Counted from the first letter of the stretch, positions 24,344 through 33,033 are shown. The stretch is DNA of 34,140 bases from an uncultured bacterium (GCA_902791745.1 CADAWZ010000028.1:1-34140), one strand, 5' to 3'. The notes: a model not told the origin generated them from the letters alone. Made by a program: numbers and translations.

Positions 24344-24583
24344 ATGATGAGACGTGAAGGCGGCTCCAGAATGAGAAAGCCGAAAAGAAAAGTCTGTTTG
24401 TTCTGTTCTAAAAAAGACAGTGTTGCAGATTACAAAGATGTTGCAACATTGAGAAAATATATAAGTGAAAGAGGAAAAATTCTTCCAAGAAGAGTTTCCG
24501 GAAATTGTGCAAAACATCAAAGAGCTTTGACTCGTGCTGTACAAAGAGCAAGAGTTATAGCACTTCTTCCGTTTACCGCATAA
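24344..24583 (+). CDS. rpsR: 30S ribosomal protein S18
   Basis: The product has 79 residues. Seen: [65 protein letters not shown], a complete S18 that keeps the zinc-binding-like Cys set (CLFC...C). It has a double ATG start (24344 or 24347) after AAGGAAGGA. It assembles with S6 on the 30S platform. Confidence 0.97.
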   Translation: MMRREGGSRMRKPKRKVCLFCSKKDSVADYKDVATLRKYISERGKILPRRVSGNCAKHQRALTRAVQRARVIALLPFTA

Positions 24584-24623
24584 TCAACGCCATACCGAGA
24601 TTTTTTTGATGAGGTGAAAAATA

Positions 24624-25109
24624 ATGAAAGTAATTCTTAAAAAAGACGTCGATTTCCTTGGTGAAGAAGGTGACATAGTAACAGTAAAAAATGGATATGC
24701 AAGAAATTATCTTCTTCCAAAAAGTTATGCGGTAATTGCTACTCCAAGTAATCTCAAAATTTGGGAAAATGAAAAAGTAGCTCGTGATCGCAAAATAGCA
24801 AAGAGTACAGAAAAAGCAACTGAACAAGCAAAAGTTATCTCTGCAAATGTATATGAAATAGTTGTAAAAGTCGGAGACGAAGGTAAACTTTATGGTTCAG
24901 TTACAACACAGGATATATCTACTGCAATAGAAGAAAAAACAAAAATTGCTATAGATAGAAGAAAAATCCACCTTGAAGAACAGATCAAAACTGTAGGAGA
25001 ATATACTGCAGTAGTTAAAATTTACAAAGATGTAAAAGCTGAAGTCAAAGTCGTTGTAAAATCCGAAGAAGAAAAGACAGAAGCCGTAGCTAAAGAGGAA
25101 AAAGAGTAA
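24624..25109 (+). CDS. rplI: 50S ribosomal protein L9
   Basis: The product has 161 residues. Seen: MKVILKKDVDFLGEEGDIVTVKNGYARNYLLPKSYAVIAT (N domain with the L9 signature G-x-x-G-D-x-V-x-V-x-x-G-Y-x-R-N-x-L), the long connecting helix, and the C domain (GKLYGSVTTQDIS). The tail after about residue 150 is extra-acidic (EEEKTEAVAKEEKE), a little longer than usual. It is the last gene of the ribosomal unit before a terminator. Confidence 0.97.
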   Translation: MKVILKKDVDFLGEEGDIVTVKNGYARNYLLPKSYAVIATPSNLKIWENEKVARDRKIAKSTEKATEQAKVISANVYEIVVKVGDEGKLYGSVTTQDISTAIEEKTKIAIDRRKIHLEEQIKTVGEYTAVVKIYKDVKAEVKVVVKSEEEKTEAVAKEEKE

Positions 25110-25130
25110 TTTTTCCACACAAGATAATAT

Positions 25131-25168
25131 AAAAGCGGTAAGATTTTAAAATCGACTCCGCTTTTTTT
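25131..25168 (+). terminator. Intrinsic terminator after rplI
   Basis: Outer arms AAAAGCGG (25131-25138) and CCGCTTTT (25158-25165) around an inner GATTTTAAAATC palindrome, then a T run. dnaB starts 28 bp further on. Confidence 0.85.
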
Positions 25169-25193
25169 ATTTTATGTATTTGAAAGGGAACCC

Positions 25194-26543
25194 ATGTATA
25201 TACCTTTGGACAAACTTCCGCCACAAAATCTTTTTGCTGAAGAAGCAGTTTTAGGAGCTGCTTTACTGGATAAAGATGCTCTTGCTGAAGTTACAGAAAT
25301 AATAAAAACACCTGATAGATTTTACAAAACAGCAAACCAAATAATATATGAAGAAATACTGAATCTTTCTTCAAAAAATGAGCCTGTTGACATATTGACA
25401 GTAACAAATTCTCTAAAAAATAATGGCAATCTTGACAAAGTTGGAGGAGTTGAATATCTTACACATATTCAAGACAATTTACCTGCTTTATCAAATGTTT
25501 CCTATTATGCAGATATTGTAAGAGAAAAAGCAATATTGAGAGATTTAATAACTGTTGGCATGAATATTGTTTCATATGGTCAAACAGAAAACGACACTGT
25601 TGTAAATCTCATGGATAAAAGTGAACAAGAAATATTCTCTCTCGCTCAAAAACAGACATTAAATGACTATGTTCACATAAAAGAAATACTCGATCCAGCA
25701 TTTGAAAAATTATCTAAATTATATGAAAGACAATCAAAAATAACAGGTATTCCATCAGGATATGAAGATCTCGACTATTTGACAGCAGGATTCCAAAATG
25801 GAAATCTAATAATAGTTGCAGCACGTCCAAGTATGGGGAAAACAGCTTTATGTCTAAACATGGCCCAAAATATGGCAATAAGAAATAATACTCCCGTAGG
25901 GATATTCAGTCTTGAAATGCCCAAAGAAGAATTGGTCATGCGTATAATGTGTTCTGAGTCAAGAATAGATGGAAATAGACTAAAAACAGGACTTTTGAAA
26001 GATGGAGATTGGAACAATTTAACAGCAAGTCTAAATAATATCGATCAAGCTCCGATATATATAGATGATTCAAGCAGTCTTTCAGTAATGGAAATTCGTT
26101 CAAAAGCAAGGCGAATGAAAAATAAACACAAAATACAAGTTATAATTGTTGACTATCTACAGCTAATAAGAGGAAATCCAATATTTAAGGGCGATGTTAA
26201 CAAAGAAGTATCAGATATATCAAAACAGTTGAAATCACTTGCAAAAGAACTTGACATTCCTGTAATAGCACTTGCACAATTAAATAGAGGTGTAGAAAGC
26301 CGACAAGATAAAAGACCTCTTCTCTCAGATTTAAGAGATTCTGGAGGAATAGAGCAAGATGCAGACCTCGTGTGTTTTATATATAGGGATAGCTATTACA
26401 ATAAGCCCAAAGAGGGTGAAGAAAAAAACATGACAAGTGAAATAATAATAGCAAAACACAGAAATGGTCCAACAGCAACCATAAAACTTGTATTTAAAGA
26501 TGAATACGCAACATTTTTGCCTATGGATAAAAGATTTAATTAG
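25194..26543 (+). CDS. dnaB: Replicative DNA helicase DnaB
   Basis: The product has 449 residues, full length. The N-terminal domain (PPQNLFAEEAVLGAALLD) binds primase. The RecA-like domain has Walker A ARPSMGKTAL (about 205-214), FSLEMPKEELVMR, Walker B VIIVDYLQLI, and RDSGGIEQDADLV with the arginine finger region downstream (AKHRNGPT). It unwinds DNA at the fork as a hexamer. It follows the L9 terminator and has the site AAAGGGAA ahead of the ATG. No intein is seen. Confidence 0.97.
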   Translation: MYIPLDKLPPQNLFAEEAVLGAALLDKDALAEVTEIIKTPDRFYKTANQIIYEEILNLSSKNEPVDILTVTNSLKNNGNLDKVGGVEYLTHIQDNLPALSNVSYYADIVREKAILRDLITVGMNIVSYGQTENDTVVNLMDKSEQEIFSLAQKQTLNDYVHIKEILDPAFEKLSKLYERQSKITGIPSGYEDLDYLTAGFQNGNLIIVAARPSMGKTALCLNMAQNMAIRNNTPVGIFSLEMPKEELVMRIMCSESRIDGNRLKTGLLKDGDWNNLTASLNNIDQAPIYIDDSSSLSVMEIRSKARRMKNKHKIQVIIVDYLQLIRGNPIFKGDVNKEVSDISKQLKSLAKELDIPVIALAQLNRGVESRQDKRPLLSDLRDSGGIEQDADLVCFIYRDSYYNKPKEGEEKNMTSEIIIAKHRNGPTATIKLVFKDEYATFLPMDKRFN

Positions 26544-26555
26544 GGTGGAAAAAAT

Positions 26556-27401
26556 ATGGATTACACAACAATAAAAATAGAAACAAGCATACAAGATTCA
26601 TGCATAACTGAAGAATTTTTATATTTAGCTGGAATTTCTGGCTGGTTAGAAGAAGAAAAAGACGATAAAAAAATAATAACAATTTATCTTCCACAAGATG
26701 AATCAGGAGAATCAAAATTAAAACTTATCTCTGAAGGTCTAAAAAATATAGATTCCAAGACAAATAAAACAATTTTAAAAGCTGAAGATTGGGAAAATGA
26801 TTGGAAGAAAAATTTTAAGGCTATTAAAATTGGAAAAATAATAATAACTCCACCTTGGGAAACCCCAAAAGCTGAAAATAGCGAAAAGATAATAACAATA
26901 GAGCCAGGCATGGCCTTTGGTACAGGTGATCATGCCACAACATCAGCCTGCATAGAATTAATTCAAAAATATCTAAAAAAAGACATGAGCATGATTGATT
27001 TGGGAACAGGTTCTGCTATTTTATCTATGGTAGGAGCTTTAATTGGTGGTAAACAAATAACAGGAATAGACAATGATCCAATAGCAACAACAGAAGCCAA
27101 AAGAAATCTTGAAAGAATGAACTTATCAAAAGAGATAGAAATAATAACTGGCGATGCTATGACTGATGTTCATGGTCAATATGACTTAGCTGTAGCAAAT
27201 CTTTTTTTACATCAAGTAAAAGATATAATAAAAAGCAATCTTCCCTATCTCAAAAAAGATGGATTTTTTATAGGTTCTGGCATAACTATTGACCAAGAGG
27301 AAGAAGCTAAAAAAGCAGTTGCTGAAAGTGAAAATTTTGAAATGCTCGAAGTTCTTGAAAAAGGACTTTGGATTGCATTTGTCGCTAAAAAAATAAAATG
27401 A
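26556..27401 (+). CDS. prmA: Ribosomal protein L11 methyltransferase
   Basis: The product has 281 residues. Seen: LKAEDWENDWKKNFKAIKIG (the conserved D-W-x-x-x-W-K), PGMAFGTGDHATTSACIELI, the SAM motif MIDLGTGSAILSMVGAL, TGIDNDPIA, and ANLFLHQVK in place of the usual N-I-L-x-x-x-L. It trimethylates L11, with SAM as donor. It lies 12 bp after dnaB with AGGGTGG ahead of the ATG, and overlaps rsmE, its common partner. Confidence 0.94.
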   Translation: MDYTTIKIETSIQDSCITEEFLYLAGISGWLEEEKDDKKIITIYLPQDESGESKLKLISEGLKNIDSKTNKTILKAEDWENDWKKNFKAIKIGKIIITPPWETPKAENSEKIITIEPGMAFGTGDHATTSACIELIQKYLKKDMSMIDLGTGSAILSMVGALIGGKQITGIDNDPIATTEAKRNLERMNLSKEIEIITGDAMTDVHGQYDLAVANLFLHQVKDIIKSNLPYLKKDGFFIGSGITIDQEEEAKKAVAESENFEMLEVLEKGLWIAFVAKKIK

Positions 27402-28114
27402 GAAGAATATTTATTCCACACGAAAATATAAATGAAGATATTATTCAAACAGACCAAGAATCTCAAAAACACATTATAAAAGTTTTGAGAATGAAAGAAA
27501 AAGATAAATTTATTGCAGAAGATGGCTCAGGTACTGAGTATGTTGCAGAAATTATATCTTTTGATAAAAAGTCTGTAAAAGCCAAAATAATCGAAAGAAA
27601 AGAAAAAATAGACCAAGGAATAAATATAAATCTATTTATGAGCCTTATAAAGCCTGCAAGATTTGAAATAATGCTCGAAAAAGTAGCAGAAATAGGGGTA
27701 AAAACAATAACTCCAGTCATATCAGCAAACTGTGGAGAATTTCAAATCAATGAAAATAAAGTAAATAGATTCAATTCAATATTAAATCAGGCTTCAAGGC
27801 AATGTGCAGGAGCTTTTATACCAACATTAGAAAAAACGATAAAATTTGAGGAAGCAATAAAAAAAGCAAAAGAAAAAGGAACAATAATACTTCCTGATCC
27901 AACTGGAAATAATGTATGGGCTGAAATAACAGATTCAATAAATAAAAAAGATAAAATAAATATTTTTATTGGTCCAGAAGGTGGATTCTCAAAAGACGAA
28001 ATAAACTTTGCAAAAGAAAATAATGCAATCATTTTAAAATTAGGTGAACGAATATTGAGAGCAGAAACAGCAGCTATTTCAATTACTTCCATTGTGCGTT
28101 TTTGTTTAGAATAA
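27398..28114 (+). CDS. rsmE: 16S rRNA (uracil1498-N3)-methyltransferase RsmE
   Basis: The product has 238 residues. Seen: a PUA-like N-terminus (MRRIFIP...KHIIKVLRMKEKDKF) and a SPOUT methyltransferase knot: IFIGPEGGFSKDEINFA (about 188-204) and LKLGERILRAETAAISITSI (about 212-231). It methylates U1498 at the decoding site of 16S rRNA. The start overlaps the prmA stop (ATGA). The unit ends at a strong terminator. Confidence 0.96.
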   Translation: MRRIFIPHENINEDIIQTDQESQKHIIKVLRMKEKDKFIAEDGSGTEYVAEIISFDKKSVKAKIIERKEKIDQGININLFMSLIKPARFEIMLEKVAEIGVKTITPVISANCGEFQINENKVNRFNSILNQASRQCAGAFIPTLEKTIKFEEAIKKAKEKGTIILPDPTGNNVWAEITDSINKKDKINIFIGPEGGFSKDEINFAKENNAIILKLGERILRAETAAISITSIVRFCLE

Positions 28115-28151
28115 AAAAAATGTTGGGATATTTTTCCCAACATTTTTTTAT
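28115..28151. terminator. Bidirectional terminator between rsmE and the ASH-repeat gene
   Basis: Arms ATGTTGGGA (28120-28128) and TCCCAACAT (28135-28143) with A and T runs on both sides, between convergent genes. Confidence 0.93.
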
Positions 28152-28165
28152 TTCCTTTGATTATT

Positions 28166-29158
28166 TTATTTTACAGTTACTTTAAATTTTATATCCACAA
28201 TTCCATAATCAGAAGTCAATCTAATAGAATCTGTTGTAACCCCAACAGGAAGATTTTTTGTATCTATTACAAGTAAAATACTTCTTTCTTTTGTTACATC
28301 TTTCAATTCATCCATAGGGTCTACAGCATACTTTGGATATATTAACTTAGCATCAAACGGGTCTTTTCCTTTATTTCCAACTTTAAATTTTCCTCTTGCT
28401 CTTCTACCTTTTTTCACAGTTCCCAAATCCAATAATTTAGGTCCTACAGTTATTATTGGATCATTTGGTCTCGCCTTTACTTTTATAGAAATTGGAATTT
28501 TTGTCATTTCACCAGCAACATCTTTAAAAACAAGTTCTCCTTTGTATGTATCTGGTAAAAGATGTTTAGTCAATGCCCTATAATAAAAATTAAGTCTTTG
28601 CGTTGACATTATTTTTACTTGATCATCTGCTATCATCCAATCTGGATATGAAACAGAAAGATCGAGAATACCAGAGCCAATATTTTCCAAAACAATTTTA
28701 TTAAGTGGATTTTCTCCCCTCTCAACAGTTCCAAAATCTATTGATTCACTGCTTATTTTCAAAATAGGATCATTTTTTCCCTCAATAATTGTACATGTTG
28801 CCAAAGAATTGATATCACATTTACCAATAATTGCATTATACTTTATATCAGCTCTATAATCACCAGGATCAAGTGAAGATGAATCTACAAAAAAAGAAAT
28901 TTCAAATTTTTCATTTGGTGATAAAGCAATTTCAGCTGGTGTTATCTTAACCCATTTTGATTCACAACTTATACTACCCAAAAATGGAGAATCAGAATTA
29001 TTAAAAACTTCAATAGTAAGTTTTTTTGTTTTAGGTCTCATTAAAACCCCAAAATCTAAATGTTTTTCTGAAACTTCTAAATCAGCATATACAGGTAAGA
29101 TAGAAAAAACAAAACAAAATAAAAAGACAAAATAAAATAAACTTTTTTTTAAAGCCAT
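28166..29158 (-). CDS. Exported protein with three ASH-like (DUF1573-like) beta repeats
   Basis: I choose ATG 29158 (MALKKS), which follows GGAGG by five bases; upstream Met codons lack a site. The product has 330 residues with a signal peptide (LFYFVFLFCFVFSILPVYA). Three similar units follow, each opening with a form of L-x-F/L-G-x-x-x-x-x-x: HLDFGVLMRPKTKKL, SIDFGTVERGENPLN and LLDLGTVKKGRRARG. Each looks like an immunoglobulin-type ASH/MSP domain of 90-100 residues. Such proteins are exported structural or binding modules. It is the second gene of a unit with the 103-residue gene. Confidence 0.8.
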   Translation of the reverse strand: MALKKSLFYFVFLFCFVFSILPVYADLEVSEKHLDFGVLMRPKTKKLTIEVFNNSDSPFLGSISCESKWVKITPAEIALSPNEKFEISFFVDSSSLDPGDYRADIKYNAIIGKCDINSLATCTIIEGKNDPILKISSESIDFGTVERGENPLNKIVLENIGSGILDLSVSYPDWMIADDQVKIMSTQRLNFYYRALTKHLLPDTYKGELVFKDVAGEMTKIPISIKVKARPNDPIITVGPKLLDLGTVKKGRRARGKFKVGNKGKDPFDAKLIYPKYAVDPMDELKDVTKERSILLVIDTKNLPVGVTTDSIRLTSDYGIVDIKFKVTVK

Positions 29159-29207
29159 AAAAGCCTCCATCATAAAAAACAAAAACATTACAAAAACAAT
29201 ATTTCAA

Positions 29208-29519
29208 TTAATCCAAATCTAATTCATCTTTTAATTCTTTTGGAATCTGCAAAATATTAGTTGTTGTATTTTCTTGTATAACCTTAGAATAAGCAACTTC
29301 AACAATTTCTTTAACTTTAGACAAAATAAATTTATTATTTTCTTTAATAGCCTCAGAAAAAGCCTCTGATATATAATTTCTAAAGACCAAATCGCTCAAT
29401 GCAGAAATTTCAGTAGGTTCTTCTGAATTTCCTATTGTTTCATCAAGCTGTTGCATCAATTTTGAATCATTTTCCTCAAAATATTTATCTAAAAAATCTT
29501 TAACATCAAAATCAAACAT
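29208..29519 (-). CDS. Unknown small acidic helical protein
   Basis: The product has 103 residues. It is acidic at both ends (FDFDVKDFLDKYFEEND and ELKDELDLD) and mainly helical in between, with no signal peptide or membrane segment. No family is recognised. It has its own near-consensus promoter and the site AGAGGA. It precedes the exported repeat protein by about 50 bp, so the two are probably co-transcribed. Confidence 0.7.
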   Translation of the reverse strand: MFDFDVKDFLDKYFEENDSKLMQQLDETIGNSEEPTEISALSDLVFRNYISEAFSEAIKENNKFILSKVKEIVEVAYSKVIQENTTTNILQIPKELKDELDLD

Positions 29520-29547
29520 GCTCTATCCTCTAATTTTTTTTTAATTT

Positions 29548-29576
29548 ATTATACACTATAAAAAAAACTAAATCAA
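29548..29576 (-). promoter_or_regulatory. Sigma-70-type promoter of the 103-residue gene
   Basis: On the minus strand: -35 TTGATT (29576-29571), 17-bp spacer, and -10 TATAAT (29553-29548). It reads toward the gene starting at 29519. Confidence 0.82.
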
Positions 29577-29690
29577 CTTTATTTTTTATTTTAAGTAAAG
29601 GAAATTTAAAAGATAATATAAAATTTATTAATAAAATATATACATTATAAAAATAATAAAATGATTTAGTGAAGCGAGGAACTTTTTAAT

Positions 29691-30896
29691 ATGCCAGGAA
29701 CAAGATATGATATATTTCTAACAGTAGCAGCTAAAGGAGAAGTCTCAACATCAGAAGTTCAACAAATCACAGAAATAACAAGGGATATACAATTCAATCA
29801 AGATGTCCAAATTCTTTTTGCAAATAACTTAATTGAAAAAAGTGGAAAAACTTTAAAATTTCCACAAAATAGCGAAAATGCTCAACTTTTGCTTGATGTA
29901 CTCTCTTTTGCACTCATGCATGACATAAATTACAATAACTATATAACAAGTCCAATGATGATCTTTTTGGAACAAACATACAATCAAAATTTCTTCACTT
30001 TTTCATCTGTTCAACAGCCAGAAGAAACAAAAACAAAAAACATATCTATCCTAAGAAAAAATGGATTCCTTTTAACATATCAGGAATCTCCATTTACTGC
30101 AAAAATTATCCAAAACTCTTTTTTAGATTTAATCTTAAAGTTAAACAACAGAGTACCTGAAAAAGAAAACAAAAAATTCAAACCAGTTGCAGTAGATCCT
30201 ATACTTATGGAAGAAGGAATGAAACAGCAAATGGCTTCCAAATTTGGAACTGTTAGCAAATATACAGAAGTAAAATATATAACAGAAGATGATCCAAGTA
30301 GAGATATAATGTTAAATTTGACACCTCTACAAAAAGAGATGAAAAAAACTATTGAAGAAAAAAATCCTGAAACTCTCAATACTACTTTTAAAGAAAATTT
30401 TGAAAAAGCAAGTAGATATATGAGAACACAAGCAAATCAAGGAAGACCTTTGTCAATAGAATTACTCTTGGAATACCACAAACTACTCATGAACGATCCA
30501 GAAATAGGTGGTATTTTGAGGACAGAACCAGTTCAAGTTACAGGAAATCCATATTTCAAAATATGTCCACACAAAAAAATAGAACAAACTTTAAAAAAAT
30601 TGATAGAAAAATACAATAAAGCAAAATTTAAAGGTTTGCCACAAGTCATTGAATTCGGAGCATTTCTACACAATGAACTACAGCACACACACCCATTTGT
30701 AGATGGAAACAGTCGTTTAACAAGACTTGTACTTGAACATTTCTTCAATCAAAACAAACTTCCAAATTATGAAATTCCACCTGCATATATAAGTAAATAT
30801 ACACAATATACAAAAGGGGCAAGAAATAGAGATGACAAAAAATTGTTCAATCTCTTTAAAGAAATTTTCTTATTCCAACTCAGAAAACAGGCATAA
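29691..30896 (+). CDS. Fic-domain protein (probable AMP transferase)
   Basis: The product has 401 residues. The Fic core motif is HPFVDGNSR (334-342); the canonical form is HPFxxGNGR, so Gly is replaced by Ser341. The catalytic His334, the Asp/Glu position and Arg342 are kept. Before the core, LSIELLLEYHKLLM is the usual Fic helix. TTFKEN at 231-236 fits the (S/T)xxxE(G/N) inhibitory motif, which in class II Fic proteins lies just N-terminal to the core; here it precedes it, so self-inhibition is plausible. The first 220 residues match no domain I recognise. Fic proteins transfer AMP or other nucleotides to target hydroxyls. No antitoxin gene is visible nearby. Confidence 0.88.
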   Translation: MPGTRYDIFLTVAAKGEVSTSEVQQITEITRDIQFNQDVQILFANNLIEKSGKTLKFPQNSENAQLLLDVLSFALMHDINYNNYITSPMMIFLEQTYNQNFFTFSSVQQPEETKTKNISILRKNGFLLTYQESPFTAKIIQNSFLDLILKLNNRVPEKENKKFKPVAVDPILMEEGMKQQMASKFGTVSKYTEVKYITEDDPSRDIMLNLTPLQKEMKKTIEEKNPETLNTTFKENFEKASRYMRTQANQGRPLSIELLLEYHKLLMNDPEIGGILRTEPVQVTGNPYFKICPHKKIEQTLKKLIEKYNKAKFKGLPQVIEFGAFLHNELQHTHPFVDGNSRLTRLVLEHFFNQNKLPNYEIPPAYISKYTQYTKGARNRDDKKLFNLFKEIFLFQLRKQA

Positions 30897-30900
30897 ATTT

Positions 30901-31045
30901 GAGTATGTGCAAAAATTTCTGTAAATAAAAAATGTCATTTAGTTTTCTGTATAATACAATGAACTGAATAGAGCAAAGCAGAGTTAAAGTTAATGTATTA
31001 TACAGAAAACTATTTCGATAAATACAGAAAAAATTTCATGCACTC
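30901..31045. repeat. 145-bp inverted repeat between the Fic and B3/4 genes
   Basis: The inner arms are perfect over 19 bp: TAGTTTTCTGTATAATACA (30940-30958) and its complement (30994-31012). Weaker matches extend them to GAGT (30901) and ACTC (31042-31045), with AAATTTCTGTA and TACAGAAAAAATTT in the outer parts. The central loop is about 35 bp. It is unlike repeat copies A-C. It could be a small MITE or a large RNA hairpin. Each arm contains TATAAT reading inward. Confidence 0.85.
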
Positions 31046-31083
31046 TAAAATTTTTAAATATTCAAAAACGGTGTATTAAAAAC

Positions 31084-31734
31084 ATGTATGTAACAAATAA
31101 TTGTAAAGAAATTGGTTTGATAGCGGGAATTGTAACAGCAACAAATATAAAAATTACAGAATCTGATGAAAAATTAAAAAATGAAATAGAAAAACTTCTT
31201 GACGAAAAGCAAAAAGAAGAAAATATTGACAGAGAAATTTTAACATCTGTAAGAAAAATGTTAAAAAATGGAGGATATAAACCTTCTGGACGAAATAAAC
31301 CAGCAAGCGAATATCTCTTAAGGACTGTTTCTGAAAAAAATTTTCCTTCTATAAACAATGTAGTTGATATAAATAATTACTTTTCTGTTCTTTGGGGTCT
31401 TCCAATATCTACACTCGATATAAAAAAAACAGGTGAAGATGTAAATTTAAAAATTGGTTTAGAGGGAGAAAAATATATATTCAATAAATCAGGTCAAGAA
31501 CTTGATTTAAAGGGATTAATAACTGTATGTGATTCAGATGGAAATCCTATAGGAACTCCTGTAAAAGATTCAATGTTTGGAAAAACAACAGAGACGACAT
31601 CAGATATAATTGTAATAATATATGCCCCTTCTGATAAAATTAATAAAATACAATTAGAAAAAATGTGCATGACCTATGCTGAAAAACTTAGAAAATATAC
31701 GACAGCAAGTGAAACAGCCGTATTTACTGTATGA
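31084..31734 (+). CDS. B3/B4 tRNA-binding-domain protein
   Basis: The product has 216 residues. It matches the stand-alone B3/4 family related to the editing domain of phenylalanyl-tRNA synthetase beta: KMLKNGGYKPSGRNKPASEYLLR, then FPSINNVVDINNYFSVLWGLPISTLD, the family's hallmark (R-x-P-x-S-E-x-L-x-R and N-x-x-D-x-x-N-x-x-S). Its substrate is not known from the sequence; it may hydrolyse mischarged tRNA or bind a metabolite. It is soluble. The start has only a weak site (GGTG, ten bases ahead). Its stop overlaps the next gene. Confidence 0.85.
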   Translation: MYVTNNCKEIGLIAGIVTATNIKITESDEKLKNEIEKLLDEKQKEENIDREILTSVRKMLKNGGYKPSGRNKPASEYLLRTVSEKNFPSINNVVDINNYFSVLWGLPISTLDIKKTGEDVNLKIGLEGEKYIFNKSGQELDLKGLITVCDSDGNPIGTPVKDSMFGKTTETTSDIIVIIYAPSDKINKIQLEKMCMTYAEKLRKYTTASETAVFTV

Positions 31735-32429
31735 AAGATAATAAAACAAAAACCTACGATGTCTTTATCAAAGGGGATAGAAAAAAATACCTTTCAAAAA
31801 CAGGCAAAAAAATAGAAAAATATATATTACCTACAGAAAATATTGATGGAAAATATAATTTTAAAATTGCCTCAAATATATCTTCAGCAGAATTAAGGCA
31901 TCTTGAAAAAACATTAAAAAAGAATAGTATTCCATTTGACACATCAATTCATAAAGACATCAAAAATATAAAATCTCAAAAACATAAATTTTCAAGAAGT
32001 AATATTGCACTTTATGAATTATTAAAAAATAGAAAAGAATACAAAATAACATTTACAGATTATTTTTTACTGTTGTTCATGACTTTATTTATAATAATTG
32101 GTGGAATAAATGTAATAACAGTTGAAAAAAAAGCATACACAGAGATGCATCGAGCTGTTATAAGAAGAGATATAAATAAAATATGGAGAATTCTTGAAAA
32201 ACGACCAAATAGTGTATGTATAAGAGATAAATATGGAAGAATTCCTCTTCACTATTTGAGAACAGATGGAACTCCTGAATTAATGCGAATATTGACAGAA
32301 AATAAATCACCAATAAATGAAATAGATAAAAATGGAAAGACTCCAATAGATTATATAAATAAAGATGAAAATAAAATGCTATATTATATGATGATAAAAA
32401 GTGGAGCTATTCCAAGAGGAGAATTCTAA
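31731..32429 (+). CDS. Membrane-anchored ankyrin-repeat protein
   Basis: The product has 232 residues. The N-terminal 100 residues are Lys-rich (ISSAELRHLEKTLKKNSIPF). One membrane helix, YFLLLFMTLFIIIGGINVITV (about 105-125), follows. After it come ankyrin-like repeats: AVIRRDINKIWRILEKRPNSVCIRDKYGRIPLHYLRTDG, then LMRILTENKSPINEIDKNGKTPIDYI. The start overlaps the B3/4 stop (ATGA), so the two are coupled. Ankyrin repeats mediate protein binding; which side of the membrane they face is not clear. No family function is known. Confidence 0.75.
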   Translation: MKDNKTKTYDVFIKGDRKKYLSKTGKKIEKYILPTENIDGKYNFKIASNISSAELRHLEKTLKKNSIPFDTSIHKDIKNIKSQKHKFSRSNIALYELLKNRKEYKITFTDYFLLLFMTLFIIIGGINVITVEKKAYTEMHRAVIRRDINKIWRILEKRPNSVCIRDKYGRIPLHYLRTDGTPELMRILTENKSPINEIDKNGKTPIDYINKDENKMLYYMMIKSGAIPRGEF

Positions 32430-32432
32430 AAG

Positions 32433-32708
32433 ATGGACTGGAAACATGACCAATCAAATAATTGTTGGGTGCTTGGCAGTGGAGATGAATTTGCTTCAAA
32501 AATTTATATAAAAATAAAAGAAAATCAAGTAAATAAATACATTGCCAAAACTATCATCCATTCAGTATATTTAGGAAGTAAACAATTCAAAAAATTGGAT
32601 AAAAGCGGAAAAAACTGGAAATCCAAAATAAGAAAATTTAAGACAAAAGAAGAACTCGATAAATATATTGAAATAAAGAAAAAAGATATTTTAAAAATTG
32701 TAAAATAA
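32433..32708 (+). CDS. Small basic protein of unknown function
   Basis: The product has 91 residues and is strongly basic (many Lys), with no membrane segment. It opens with DWKHDQSNNCWVLG and shows a mixed strand/helix pattern. It starts three bases after the ankyrin stop, with GAGGAG about ten bases upstream, and so is the third gene of that unit. No family is recognised. Confidence 0.6.
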   Translation: MDWKHDQSNNCWVLGSGDEFASKIYIKIKENQVNKYIAKTIIHSVYLGSKQFKKLDKSGKNWKSKIRKFKTKEELDKYIEIKKKDILKIVK

Positions 32709-32718
32709 AATTCATGAC

Positions 32719-32747
32719 TGGACAAAATAAAATTGTCATGATATAAT
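32719..32747 (+). promoter_or_regulatory. Promoter of tRNA-Leu, with flanking inverted arms
   Basis: -35 TGGACA (32719-32724), 17-bp spacer, and -10 TATAAT (32742-32747) with extended TGA. TCATGAC (32712-32718) and GTCATGA (32735-32741) form an inverted pair around the -35 and into the spacer, a layout that could be an operator. Confidence 0.8.
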
Positions 32748-32798
32748 TCAAGAAATTTTATCATAACAATATATTTTCATGATGATAAAAACATATAA

Positions 32799-32881
32799 GC
32801 GGAAGTGGCGAAATGGCAGACGCGTCAGTTTCAGGAGCTGATGTCCTTATGGATATGTGGGTTCAAATCCCACCTCCCGCA
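32799..32881 (+). tRNA. tRNA-Leu(CAG)
   Basis: It is an 83-base class II tRNA. Acceptor GCGGAAG (32799-32805) pairs with CTCCCGC (32874-32880), discriminator A. The anticodon stem TCAGT/GCTGA encloses the loop TTCAGGA, anticodon CAG (32832-32834). The long variable arm is TGTCCTTATGGATAT and the T arm GTGGG TTCAAAT CCCAC. The 3' CCA is not encoded. Pair 5-68 is A-C, a mismatch; the other acceptor pairs are regular. Confidence 0.95.
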
Positions 32882-32888
32882 TAATTAA

Positions 32889-32916
32889 AAGAAGCTTTCA
32901 AATAGCTTCTTTTTTT
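32889..32916 (+). terminator. Intrinsic terminator after tRNA-Leu
   Basis: Arms AGAAGCT (32890-32896) and AGCTTCT (32904-32910), then seven T. Confidence 0.88.
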
Positions 32917-33033
32917 AATATCTATTAACAGAGGAATAATATATTTATCAAAGAATAATTTTAGGCATAAATAACAAACTATATTATGATGTAATTAAAT
33001 TAAAATTAATTTTAATTATTTTTTTTAAAAGTA

